Below are positions 8,469-15,728 of a stretch of 42,230 bases of DNA, one piece after another. The stretch's first letter is position 1; the number at the start of each line of letters is the position of its first letter. A model generated the notes under the pieces. The model was not told where the DNA came from and did not search any database. It saw nothing but the letters and a program-made list of their open reading frames with translations. The stretch covers positions 1 through 42,230 of the forward strand of contig CAMDDZ010000047.1 in the NCBI GenBank assembly GCA_945893145.1. Direction: 5' to 3'. A program made the position numbers and the translations under genes. This DNA comes from Rhodoplanes serenus (lineage in GTDB: Bacteria > Pseudomonadota > Alphaproteobacteria > Rhizobiales > Xanthobacteraceae).

Positions 8469-9245
8469 ATGGAGAACGCCCTTCTTATCGGGCTGTCGAG
8501 GCAAACCACGCTGCGGCGTGAGCTCGACATTGTCGCCAACAACATCGCCAACATGAACACCACGGCGTTCAAAGCCGATGGTGCCGTGTTCGCCGAATAC
8601 CTCAACAGCGGTGCACGCGCGCAGCAGTTTGCCGCTCCCGATCAGCGCCTGAGCTTCGTGCAGGATCGTATGACTTGGCACGACATCAGCCAGGGTTCGG
8701 TCGAGCGCACCGGCAATCCGCTCGATGTCGCGATCGACGGCAACGCCTACATGGTGGTGCAGACGCCGCGCGGCGAGCGCTACACCCGCAACGGCGCGCT
8801 CCAAGTCAATCAGGCCGGGCAACTCGTGAACAGCGCCGGCGAGGTGGTGCTCGGCGAGTCCGGTCCCATCGTGCTCAACGCCACCGATCGCGACGTCAAC
8901 ATCACGGCCGACGGCACGGTGCGGGTGCGCGAGGGAACCAAGGGAACCACCGACGCAGCGCGCGGTAAAATCAGACTTGTCGCCTTCGCCAACCCGCAAC
9001 TGCTTCAGAAAGATGGATCGAGCACCTTCGCGGCGCCGGCCAACATGCTGCCGCAGCCAGTGCCGGCGACAGCCAACGTGCGTGTCGTGCAGGGCTCTGT
9101 CGAGCGCTCCAACGTGCGTGGCGTCGTCGAGATGACGCGCATGATCGAACTGAGCCGTGCCTACACGGAAGTTGCCAACATGCTCCAGCAGCGGAGCGAC
9201 CTGCGGCGAACCGCAATCGAGCGGCTTGCTGAAGTGCCAGCTTAA
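8469..9245 (+). CDS. flgF: Flagellar proximal rod protein FlgF
   Basis: FlgF is one of the rod proteins that link the MS ring to the distal rod. The product is 258 residues, with the N-terminal rod motif of axial proteins (LDIVANNIANMNTTAFK, about residues 20-38), the middle FlgE/F/G beta domain (DGNAYMVVQTPRGERYTRNG) and the C-terminal helical motif (EMTRMIELSRAYTEVANMLQ). The frame stays open to 8334, but the ATG at 8469 is chosen because an AGGGGAG ribosome site lies just before it and MENALLIGLSRQ is the normal start. It leads an operon with flgG, flgA and flgH. Confidence 0.96.
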   Translation: MENALLIGLSRQTTLRRELDIVANNIANMNTTAFKADGAVFAEYLNSGARAQQFAAPDQRLSFVQDRMTWHDISQGSVERTGNPLDVAIDGNAYMVVQTPRGERYTRNGALQVNQAGQLVNSAGEVVLGESGPIVLNATDRDVNITADGTVRVREGTKGTTDAARGKIRLVAFANPQLLQKDGSSTFAAPANMLPQPVPATANVRVVQGSVERSNVRGVVEMTRMIELSRAYTEVANMLQQRSDLRRTAIERLAEVPA

Positions 9246-9265
9246 CGCACGACGGAGAACTTGGT

Positions 9266-10054
9266 ATGCGCGCACTCCACACCGCCGCGACCGGAATGAT
9301 GGCCCAGGAGCTCAACGTCCAGGTCATCTCCAACAACATCGCGAACATGCGCACGACTGGCTACAAGCGCCAGCGTGCCGAATTCCAGGATCTGCTTTAC
9401 GAGCACGTCCGCCGCGTCGGCACCCAGACCTCCGACCAGGGCAATATCCTGCCCGCCGGCATCGAGCTCGGGTCGGGCGTCAAAACGGTCGGCACCCCGC
9501 GCGTGATGACGCAAGGCGCGCTGTTGCCGACCGGCAAGGACTTTGACGTCGCGATCCGCGGCGAGGGCTTCTTCAAGATCCTGATGCCAGACGGCCGCAC
9601 CTCCTACACGCGCGACGGTTCGTTCGAACTCGACGCCCAAGGCCGTATCGTCACGGCGCAAGGTTATGTGGTGCAGCCCGGCATCACGGTGCCACAGAAC
9701 TCGACCGGCATTACCGTCAACCAGGCGGGCCAGGTGTCCGTCAACCAGCCTGGCCAGACCGCGCCGACGCAGATCGGACAGATCGAGCTTGCGATCTTCG
9801 TCAACAAGGCCGGCCTGCAAGGCATGGGCGACAACCTCTATCAGGAGACCCCGGCTTCGGGCACACCGCAGAGCGGCCAACCCAACACCGACGGCTTCGG
9901 AAACTTGCAGCAAGGCAATCTCGAACAGGCCAACGTCGAGGCGGTGACCGAAATCTCCGATCTGATTGCCGCCCAGCGCGCCTACGAAATGAACGCCAAG
10001 GTCATCACCGCCGCCGACCAGATGCTGTCGGCGACTTCGAACCTGATGAAGTGA
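9266..10054 (+). CDS. flgG: Flagellar distal rod protein FlgG
   Basis: FlgG builds the distal rod, the drive shaft that passes through the P and L rings. The product is 262 residues, as usual. The N-terminal motif (LNVQVISNNIANMRTTGYKR) and the C-terminal motif (EISDLIAAQRAYEMNAKVIT) are both intact, and the middle domain carries GEGFFKILMPDGRTSYTRDG. The ATG follows flgF by 20 bases, with a CGGAGAA ribosome site in the gap. Confidence 0.98.
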   Translation: MRALHTAATGMMAQELNVQVISNNIANMRTTGYKRQRAEFQDLLYEHVRRVGTQTSDQGNILPAGIELGSGVKTVGTPRVMTQGALLPTGKDFDVAIRGEGFFKILMPDGRTSYTRDGSFELDAQGRIVTAQGYVVQPGITVPQNSTGITVNQAGQVSVNQPGQTAPTQIGQIELAIFVNKAGLQGMGDNLYQETPASGTPQSGQPNTDGFGNLQQGNLEQANVEAVTEISDLIAAQRAYEMNAKVITAADQMLSATSNLMK

Positions 10055-10063
10055 GGAGCGGCC

Positions 10064-11077
10064 ATGATCCGGTTCATTCTGTCGCTCGCGCTCATCGCCA
10101 CGTTTGCCCACGGGGCGCGGTCACAACAAGCCGCCGCACCGGCCGCCAAGCTCCGCGAGCTGGTGACGGTCACGGCGGAGCTGGTGCGCATCGGCGACCT
10201 GGTCGAGAACGCCGGCGCCTCAGCCAACATCGCGGTGTTCCGCGCGCCTGACCTCGGGCAGACCGGAGCCGTGCAAATCGCCCGCGTCACCGAGGCGTTG
10301 CGTCAACACGATCTCGCCAATGTCGACACCGGCAATCTTTCCGAGATCATCGTCACACGGCTCAGCCGCACCATCACGCGGCAGGAAATCGAAGAGCGCA
10401 TCACCCGGGCGCTCGCTGGACAATACGGTCTCGGCGAAGCCCGCAATCTCGCGCTGACCTTCGATCGCGACATTCGTTCGGTGCATCTTGAAGCGACCGC
10501 AACGGCGGAGCTTGCCATCAACCGCATCAACGTCGAGCCTCGCACCGGCCGTTTTGACGTCGTGTTCGACGTCCCGGGCAGCATGGCGGCGCGGCGCGTG
10601 ACGCCGCTGCGCTACACCGGGATCGCGTCCGTAATGGTCGAAACCGCTACCGCGACGCGTGCCGTCGCTCGCGGCGAGATATTGAAAGCGTCGGACATTT
10701 CAATCGAGCGCCGTCCGAAGACCGAAGTCGCAGGCGACGTTCTGGGTGCAGAGCAGGTGGTTGGAATGACCAGCAAGCGTGCGCTCCGCGCCGGCGAGAC
10801 GGTGCGCAGCGCCGATCTGGTGAAAGCCGAGGTGGTAGCGCGCAATGAGAACGTCACCATCGTGGTCGAAATGCCCGGCATCATGCTCACCGCACGCGGC
10901 AAGGCGCTTGAGGCCGGCGCGATCGGCGATCTGGTCAGCGTGCTGAACATCCAGTCGAACCGCAAGATCCAGGCCACAGTTACCGGCCCCGGCCGTGTGA
11001 CCCTCGTGGGCGCCACGCCGTTCGTTGCTGCCGCCACGGTTCCCGCAACAAATCCAGAGCGCCCGAGCGCCGAGTGA
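10064..11077 (+). CDS. flgA: P-ring assembly chaperone FlgA
   Basis: FlgA is a periplasmic chaperone for assembly of FlgI into the P ring. The product is 337 residues with a signal peptide (about 1-21) and a C-terminal SAF-like region from about residue 195 (RAVARGEILKASDISIERRP) to the end. It is longer than the enteric protein (about 220 residues); the extra length is in the N-terminal half, as in relatives of this order. A GAGGAG ribosome site precedes the ATG. It lies 9 bases after flgG and overlaps the flgH frame at its stop. Confidence 0.93.
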   Translation: MIRFILSLALIATFAHGARSQQAAAPAAKLRELVTVTAELVRIGDLVENAGASANIAVFRAPDLGQTGAVQIARVTEALRQHDLANVDTGNLSEIIVTRLSRTITRQEIEERITRALAGQYGLGEARNLALTFDRDIRSVHLEATATAELAINRINVEPRTGRFDVVFDVPGSMAARRVTPLRYTGIASVMVETATATRAVARGEILKASDISIERRPKTEVAGDVLGAEQVVGMTSKRALRAGETVRSADLVKAEVVARNENVTIVVEMPGIMLTARGKALEAGAIGDLVSVLNIQSNRKIQATVTGPGRVTLVGATPFVAAATVPATNPERPSAE

Positions 11078-11082
11078 GCGTC

Positions 11083-11829
11083 ATGAGAATGCATTCGCGT
11101 CTTGCTTACGCCGTATCGATCGTTGCCTGTGCGTCACAGCTTGGAGGCTGCGCCGCGTTCGACCGCATCCTGACAATCGGTGCCACGCCGCCGCTCACCG
11201 CGATCGAGAATCCGACCGCAGCGCCCGGCTACCGGCCGGTGCAAATGCCGATGCCGACGCCGCAGCCCGCGTCCTACAGCCCCAATTCGCTGTGGCGGAA
11301 CGGCTCGCGCGCCTTCTTCAAGGATCAGCGCGCGCAGCAAGTCGGCGACATCCTCACCATCAAGGTGAACCTGAACGACAAGGCCAATATCGCCAACGAA
11401 ACCCAGCGCAGCCGCGACTCCAAGGACGATTCCGGCGTCGACGCCTTCTTCGGAAAATCGAAGCTTCCGGTGGTCGGCTCGCCGGTGCCCGGGCGCATTT
11501 TCACCGCGGACTCTACCACCTCGACCGACGGCAAAGGCTCCATCAACCGCTCGGAAGCCTTGCTGACCAATGTCGCGGCCGTCGTCACCCAGATCCTGCC
11601 GAATGGCAATCTGGTGATCGAAGGCCGCCAGGAAATCCGGGTGAACTTCGAGGTCCGCGAGTTGATTGTCGCCGGCATTGTGCGGCCTGAGGACATCGAA
11701 AGCGACAACACCATCGATTCGACCAAGATCGCGCAGGCGCGGATCGCCTATGGCGGCCGCGGTCAGATCACCGACGTGCAGCAACCGCGTTACGGCCAGC
11801 AGCTCCTCGACGTGCTGCTGCCGTTCTAA
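11083..11829 (+). CDS. flgH: Flagellar L-ring lipoprotein FlgH
   Basis: FlgH forms the L ring in the outer membrane. The N-terminus has a lipoprotein signal peptide with the lipobox LGGC (Cys about residue 23), followed by a Pro-rich linker. The family motif WRNGSRAFFKDQRAQQVGDI begins near residue 70 and the C-terminus reads GRGQITDVQQPRYGQQLLD. Two starts are possible: GTG at 11074, overlapping the flgA stop, and ATG at 11083. The ATG is preferred because it gives a normal short lipoprotein leader. It is the last gene of the flgFGAH operon, followed by a strong terminator. Confidence 0.94.
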   Translation: MRMHSRLAYAVSIVACASQLGGCAAFDRILTIGATPPLTAIENPTAAPGYRPVQMPMPTPQPASYSPNSLWRNGSRAFFKDQRAQQVGDILTIKVNLNDKANIANETQRSRDSKDDSGVDAFFGKSKLPVVGSPVPGRIFTADSTTSTDGKGSINRSEALLTNVAAVVTQILPNGNLVIEGRQEIRVNFEVRELIVAGIVRPEDIESDNTIDSTKIAQARIAYGGRGQITDVQQPRYGQQLLDVLLPF

Positions 11830-11915
11830 GAAAGTCGTTCTCCAGTCCCTCCTGCTCGGGAGAGTGTTTCGAGCTCCCCCGCTGCTTCGCATCGCGCGAG
11901 CGAGCGGCGGTACCC

Positions 11916-11957
11916 GCGGCCTCCGGCGTCTCCCCGCCGGAGGCCGCGCTCTTTTTT
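11916..11957 (+). terminator. Rho-independent terminator after flgH
   Basis: A perfect 13-bp stem (GCGGCCTCCGGCG with its complement), a 6-base loop and a run of six T at 11952-11957. It lies 87 bases after the flgH stop and should end the flgFGAH transcript before the oxygenase gene. Confidence 0.85.
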
Positions 11958-11974
11958 GGCCCAGCCTTCCTATT

Positions 11975-12023
11975 GCGCATGATCTTTTCCGAAAACCGGT
12001 TCCCACTTTTCGGGATCATGCGC
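11975..12023. repeat. Palindromic intergenic repeat, simple copy
   Basis: This 49-base element has complementary ends (GCGCATGATC and GATCATGCGC) around an inner imperfect palindrome (TTTTCCGAAAACCGG and TTTTCGGG). The same element recurs at 28756-28826 with a 24-base insertion. It resembles the short palindromic repeats common between genes in Bradyrhizobium and related genomes. It lies between the flgH terminator and the oxygenase gene. Confidence 0.8.
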
Positions 12024-12095
12024 CCGCGTTGAAAACGGGTGGCGCACCACCCGTGATGGCGACACATTGCATGACAACGCCACGGAGATCATGCC

Positions 12096-12845
12096 ATGAC
12101 CAGCGCAACGCAGCGAAAGCGCCCTGCACCACCCGATGACGACATCGCGGCACGCGTCGGCGCGTTCGATTGGGCACGCGTTGCCGCCAATCTCGACAGC
12201 CACGGCTGCGCACCGCTGGAAGCGCTGCTGAATGCGCAAGAGTGCCGGACGCTCGCCGCACGCTATGAGCACGCCAGCGAATTCCGCAGCACCATCGTGA
12301 TGGCGCGGCACGGTTTTGGACGCGGCGAATACAAGTATTTCGCCTATCCGCTGCCGGCGCCGATCGAAGACCTCCGCACGAGCCTCTACCCACGGCTCGC
12401 CCCGATCGCCAACCACTGGAACGAGCAGATGGGCATTGGCGTGCGCTATCCAGACACCCATGCCGAATTCATTGCGCGCTGCCATGACGCCGGACAGACG
12501 CGGCCGACGCCGTTGCTGCTGCGCTACCGCGAAGGCGACTACAATTGTTTGCACCAGGACATCTACGGCGAGCACGTCTTTCCGTTGCAGGTGGTCATCC
12601 TTTTGTCGGAGCCCGGTGAGGATTTCACCGGCGGCGAATTCGTGTTGACCGAGCAGCGGCCGCGGATGCAGTCGCGCGCCGAAGTGGTGCCGCTCCGGCA
12701 AGGCGACGCCGCGGTGTTTGCGGTGCATCACCGGCCGGTGCAGGGCACGCGCGGGTGCTATCGCGTCAAGCTCCGCCACGGCGTCAGCCGGCTGCGGTCG
12801 GGGCTGCGGCACACTGCCGGCATCATCTTCCACGATGCAAAATAG
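12096..12845 (+). CDS. 2-oxoglutarate/Fe(II)-dependent oxygenase
   Basis: The 249-residue protein has the double-stranded beta-helix signature of prolyl-4-hydroxylase-like oxygenases: H153 and D155 in CLHQDIYG, a distal His at 211 or 212 in AVHHRPVQGTRG, and R219 placed to bind 2-oxoglutarate. The C-terminal KLRHGVSRLRSGLRH and GIIFHDA are typical of a bacterial family annotated only as 2OG-Fe(II) oxygenase; its substrate is unknown to me. A GGAG ribosome site precedes the ATG at 12096, and an out-of-frame ATG lies at 12091. It sits alone between two terminators inside the flagellar cluster, so a link to motility is not shown. Confidence 0.88.
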   Translation: MTSATQRKRPAPPDDDIAARVGAFDWARVAANLDSHGCAPLEALLNAQECRTLAARYEHASEFRSTIVMARHGFGRGEYKYFAYPLPAPIEDLRTSLYPRLAPIANHWNEQMGIGVRYPDTHAEFIARCHDAGQTRPTPLLLRYREGDYNCLHQDIYGEHVFPLQVVILLSEPGEDFTGGEFVLTEQRPRMQSRAEVVPLRQGDAAVFAVHHRPVQGTRGCYRVKLRHGVSRLRSGLRHTAGIIFHDAK

Positions 12846-12851
12846 GCGCAC

Positions 12852-12882
12852 AAAAAATAGGCGCGCTTGGTGGCGCGCCTAT
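12852..12882 (-). terminator. Rho-independent terminator after dksA
   Basis: A 9-bp stem (TAGGCGCGC with GCGCGCCTA) and a 6-base loop. On the minus strand it is followed by six T (the plus-strand A run at 12852-12857). It ends the leftward dksA transcript and separates it from the convergent oxygenase gene. Confidence 0.8.
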
Positions 12883-12915
12883 TGGGTTGACTGATCCGAT
12901 TGGCGCCGGTGGCAC

Positions 12916-13464
12916 TTAGTCGTCGCGATAGACGCGCTCGCGCCGTTCGTGGCGCTCCTGCGCCTCGACCGAAAGCGTTGCGATCGGCCGCGCCTCGAGC
13001 CGCCTGATTGCAATCGGTTCGCCGGTTTCCTCGCAATAGCCGTAGGAGCCGTCGTCGATGCGGTTGATCGCTGCGTCGATCTTGGCGATCAGCTTGCGCT
13101 GACGATCGCGAGCCCGCAGTTCGATCGCGCGGTCGGTCTCCGACGATGCGCGGTCGGCGATATCCGGATGATTCTGATTCTCGTCCTGCAAATGCTGCAG
13201 GGTTTCCTTGGCTTCTTTGAGGATGTCCTCGCGCCAAGCCAGCAGGCGCTCGCGGAAGTAATCCCGCTGGCGTTCGTTCATGAACGGCTCTTTGTCGGTC
13301 GGACGATAGTTCTTCTTGTCCGCCGACCGCACGCCGTTCTGGCCATTATGACCATTGTGGCCGTTATGACCGTGGCCATTATGGCCGTTATGGCCATTGT
13401 GACCGTTATGGCCATTCGCGCCTTTGACGCTCTTCACGCTACCATTCGCATTCTTGTTTTTCAT
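12916..13464 (-). CDS. dksA: DksA/TraR-family RNA polymerase factor with NGH-repeat tail
   Basis: DksA binds the RNA polymerase secondary channel and works with ppGpp in the stringent response. The conserved part runs from about residue 52 to 182, including the coiled coil and the C-terminal motif (YGYCEETGEPIAIRRLEARP). Of the four cysteines of the classical zinc finger only the first remains: CxxC is CEET and the second pair is SVEA. Such single-cysteine DksA proteins are known in alphaproteobacteria. Residues 17-44 are unusual, an Asn-Gly-His repeat encoded by a 9-base minisatellite. The start is the ATG at 13464; an open frame to 13542 lacks family likeness. It follows fliX on the same strand after 125 bases. 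Confidence 0.9.
   Translation of the reverse strand: MKNKNANGSVKSVKGANGHNGHNGHNGHNGHGHNGHNGHNGQNGVRSADKKNYRPTDKEPFMNERQRDYFRERLLAWREDILKEAKETLQHLQDENQNHPDIADRASSETDRAIELRARDRQRKLIAKIDAAINRIDDGSYGYCEETGEPIAIRRLEARPIATLSVEAQERHERRERVYRDD
13333..13416 (-). repeat. 9-base minisatellite encoding Asn-Gly-His units in dksA
   Basis: Nine imperfect copies of a 9-base unit (for example AATGGCCAT, AACGGTCAC) read as Asn-Gly-His, with one shortened unit (GGTCAT) and a final Asn-Gly-Gln plus Asn-Gly. Synonymous changes between units show some age. It lies inside the coding frame before the conserved DksA core, and copy number could vary between strains. Confidence 0.9.
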
Positions 13465-13589
13465 TATCGACCCCACCGAACTGGAGAGCGAGCCTCCCTG
13501 CTCGCGGGGCGAGCTTATAGTGGGGCGATAGGCAGCCGACAAGCGCGGAATGGAGGCAGCAGAAAACCCGCAGAAAACCTGGGGTTTGG

Positions 13590-14015
13590 CTAGGTGGTCG
13601 GGGGCTTTCGAGGCGCCATTTTGGCGATTTCAACCTCGACGCGCAGCTCGATTTCGGCCAGCACATTGTCCAGCCCTATGTCACCTGACGCATCCACCAG
13701 ATTGGCGGTGGCGGACCGCAGGCGCATCAGCGTGGAGGGTTCGACCGCCCCGGCCAACACGCTGATTTTGAGCTCGTCGAGGGCGTCGAGAGCGAACTGG
13801 CCGCGCTTGAACGCGCGCCGGCGTTTTGCGGGCCGCTCATCCTCGCCCTGCAGGGCGATCAGGGCATCGATGCCGCCGACCGTCCGCAACGCCGCGGCCG
13901 GCGCGGGCGTCGAGGCCGCCTGCTCCTCGGAGACCGAAAATCCCCCCGCCGACGCGCGCTTGGCTGCGGATGGTGTCGTGACCTGGGCGGTGGCGTTGGA
14001 ACCGAAAATGCGCAT
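13590..14015 (-). CDS. fliX: Flagellar assembly regulator FliX
   Basis: FliX is an alphaproteobacterial protein that couples early flagellar assembly to activity of FlbD, the sigma-54 activator of later flagellar genes. The product is 141 residues, beginning MRIFGSNATAQV, with a Ser/Ala-rich first third and a helical C-terminal half (ALDALDELKISVLAGAV and a final EIELRVEVEIAKMAPRK). The ATG at 14015 is chosen from a longer open frame because it gives the normal family start. It is divergent from flgI and upstream of dksA on the same strand. Its presence supports the reading of the three sigma-54 promoters in the window as FlbD targets. Confidence 0.9.
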   Translation of the reverse strand: MRIFGSNATAQVTTPSAAKRASAGGFSVSEEQAASTPAPAAALRTVGGIDALIALQGEDERPAKRRRAFKRGQFALDALDELKISVLAGAVEPSTLMRLRSATANLVDASGDIGLDNVLAEIELRVEVEIAKMAPRKPPTT

Positions 14016-14083
14016 GGCAAGAGGCCCTTCGGCCGAAGCGGCGCAGCCGCCCCGGGATACCGCTGAAGGTCGCCCGATTATGG

Positions 14084-14098
14084 TTAACCCCTGGTAAA
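14084..14098 (-). promoter_or_regulatory. CtrA-like box upstream of fliX
   Basis: On the minus strand this reads TTTA-CCAGGGG-TTAA followed by CCAT. It matches the CtrA consensus TTAA-N7-TTAA with one mismatch, and one half is the extended TTAACCAT. It lies 69 bases upstream of the fliX start. Control of fliX by CtrA is inferred. Confidence 0.45.
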
Positions 14099-14102
14099 CA
14101 GA

Positions 14103-14117
14103 CGGCAAATTTTGCCG
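14103..14117 (+). promoter_or_regulatory. Putative enhancer site (FlbD-type) for flgI
   Basis: CGGCAAATTTTGCCG is a perfect 7-bp inverted repeat around a central T. It differs by one base from the copy upstream of flgF and by two from the copy upstream of flgE. Its centre is 103 bases before the flgI sigma-54 promoter. It also lies between the fliX control region and flgI, so it could affect fliX. Confidence 0.6.
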
Positions 14118-14212
14118 CCAGCACGGCAGGAGTGGCCTGTGCGCCGACACCGAATTGCCACCATCGAGTCAAAATTCCTTTTCATTTCAGTACGTTCTTC
14201 GCAGCGGCTCGG

Positions 14213-14228
14213 TGGCACGCGATTCGCA
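14213..14228 (+). promoter_or_regulatory. Sigma-54-type promoter of flgI operon
   Basis: TGGCACGCGATTCGCA matches TGGCACG-N4-TTGCW except for one base (TCGC for TTGC), with correct spacing. Transcription should begin near 14239, giving a leader of about 27 bases before flgI at 14266. Confidence 0.7.
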
Positions 14229-14265
14229 ATGAGGTTGGCGGTCCGCACTCATCGGGGAGCTTAGG

Positions 14266-15417
14266 ATGACGAGGACGTTGACCCATGCGTTTGCCGCGCT
14301 CGCCGCGGCGGCGCTCCTCATTACGGTTGCGGCCACGTCGCCGCGGGCCGACTCGCCGCCTGTGCGCTTTGCGGCGAGCACGTCGCGTATCAAGGACCTC
14401 GCCAACGTTGAGGGGGTCCGGCAGAACCAACTGATCGGCTACGGCCTCGTGGTCGGGCTGAACGGCACTGGCGACACGCTCAACAACATCCCGTTCACCA
14501 AGCAATCGCTGCAAGCGATGCTGGAGCGGATGGGCGTCAACATTCGCGGCGCCACCATCCGCACCGGCAATGTGGCGGCCGTCATGGTGACCGCAAACCT
14601 GCCGGCGTTCGGCACCCAGGGTACTCGCATCGACGTCACGGTGTCGGCGCTGGGCGACTCCAAAAGCCTGAACGGCGGTACGCTGCTGGTCACGCCGCTG
14701 CTCGGTGCCGACGGCAATGTCTATGCCGTGGCGCAGGGCTCGCTGGCGATCGCCGGCTTCTCGGCCGAGGGCGACGCGGCAAAAATCACGCGCGGCGTGC
14801 CGACCGTCGGCCGCATCTCCAACGGCGCCATCATCGAGCGCGAGATCGACTTCGCGCTGAACCGGCTCAACCAGGTGCGGCTGTCGCTGCGCAACGCCGA
14901 CTTCACCACCGCCAAGCGCATCGCCGCCGCGATCAACGATTTCATCGGCATCAACACCGCCGAGCCGCTGGATTCCTCGACGGTGCAGATCAACATCCCA
15001 CAGCAGTTCACCGGCAACGTGGTGTCGCTGCTGACCGAGATCGAGCAACTGCAGATCGAGCCCGATCTCGCCGCCAAGATCGTGATCGACGAACGCTCCG
15101 GCATCATCGTGATGGGCCGCGACGTGCGCGTCTCGACGGTCGCGGTGGCGCAGGGCAACCTCACCGTCACCATCACCGAAACCCCGCAGGTCAGCCAGCC
15201 GGCGCCGTTCTCGCGCGGCCGCACCGTCACGGTGCCGCGCACGCGGATCGGCGTGCAGGAGGATGGCAAGCGGCTCGCGCTGGTGCGTGAAGGCGTATCG
15301 CTGCAACAGCTCGTCGACGGGCTCAACGCGCTCGGCATCGGTCCGCGCGACCTGATCGCAATCCTGCAAGCCATCAAGGCCGCCGGCGCCATCCAGGCCG
15401 ACATCGAGGTGATGTGA
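14266..15417 (+). CDS. flgI: Flagellar P-ring protein FlgI
   Basis: FlgI forms the P ring in the periplasm around the rod. The product is 383 residues with a cleavable signal peptide (about 1-28) and the highly conserved family core: RIKDLANVEGVRQNQLIGYG near residue 40, VGLNGTGDTLNN near 65, and the C-terminal LQQLVDGLNALGIGPRDLI and IKAAGAIQADIEVM. A GGGGAG ribosome site precedes the ATG. Its stop overlaps the next start (ATGTGATGA), so flgI and flgJ are coupled. Confidence 0.98.
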   Translation: MTRTLTHAFAALAAAALLITVAATSPRADSPPVRFAASTSRIKDLANVEGVRQNQLIGYGLVVGLNGTGDTLNNIPFTKQSLQAMLERMGVNIRGATIRTGNVAAVMVTANLPAFGTQGTRIDVTVSALGDSKSLNGGTLLVTPLLGADGNVYAVAQGSLAIAGFSAEGDAAKITRGVPTVGRISNGAIIEREIDFALNRLNQVRLSLRNADFTTAKRIAAAINDFIGINTAEPLDSSTVQINIPQQFTGNVVSLLTEIEQLQIEPDLAAKIVIDERSGIIVMGRDVRVSTVAVAQGNLTVTITETPQVSQPAPFSRGRTVTVPRTRIGVQEDGKRLALVREGVSLQQLVDGLNALGIGPRDLIAILQAIKAAGAIQADIEVM

Positions 15418-15728
15418 TGACGTCTCCGACCATCCCGGGGCTGACGCCCGCCGCCAGCGCGGCGCTCGCGAGCCCTTCGAAGCCCGCCACCGGCCTGCAG
15501 CAAAAGGCCAAGAACGCCGCGCAGGATTTCGAGGCGGTGTTCATCAACAGCATGTTCCAGCAGATGTTCAGTAGCGTCAGCCAAGGGCCGTTCAGCGGGG
15601 GGCCGGCGGCCAACATGTGGCGTTCGTTTCTGACCGATGAGTACGCCAAGACCTTCGCCAAATCCGGCGGCATCGGCATCGCTGAACACGTGCAGCGCGC
15701 CCTGATGGCCCGACAGGAGATCCAATGA
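15417..15728 (+). CDS. flgJ: Rod-binding FlgJ N-domain protein
   Basis: The 103-residue product matches the N-terminal rod-cap domain of FlgJ (AQDFEAVFINSMFQQMF, then FLTDEYAKTFAKSGGIGIAE). Enteric FlgJ has a second, peptidoglycan-cleaving domain; it is absent here, as is usual in alphaproteobacteria. A separate lytic enzyme must open the wall for the rod, and none is encoded in this window. Start by ATG at 15417 inside the flgI stop; a GTG at 15414 is an alternative. The stop overlaps the next gene's ATG by four bases. Confidence 0.92.
   Translation: MTSPTIPGLTPAASAALASPSKPATGLQQKAKNAAQDFEAVFINSMFQQMFSSVSQGPFSGGPAANMWRSFLTDEYAKTFAKSGGIGIAEHVQRALMARQEIQ

Noticed and set aside
13333..13416. 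Regular short repeats considered as a CRISPR array
   Set aside because: The units are 9 bases without spacers and keep the reading frame of dksA, so this is a coding minisatellite.
14182..15369. Long leftward open frame (395 residues) opposite flgI
   Set aside because: It is the antisense shadow of flgI: very rich in Arg, His, Asp and Gly, no membrane or domain pattern, and flgI is conserved end to end.
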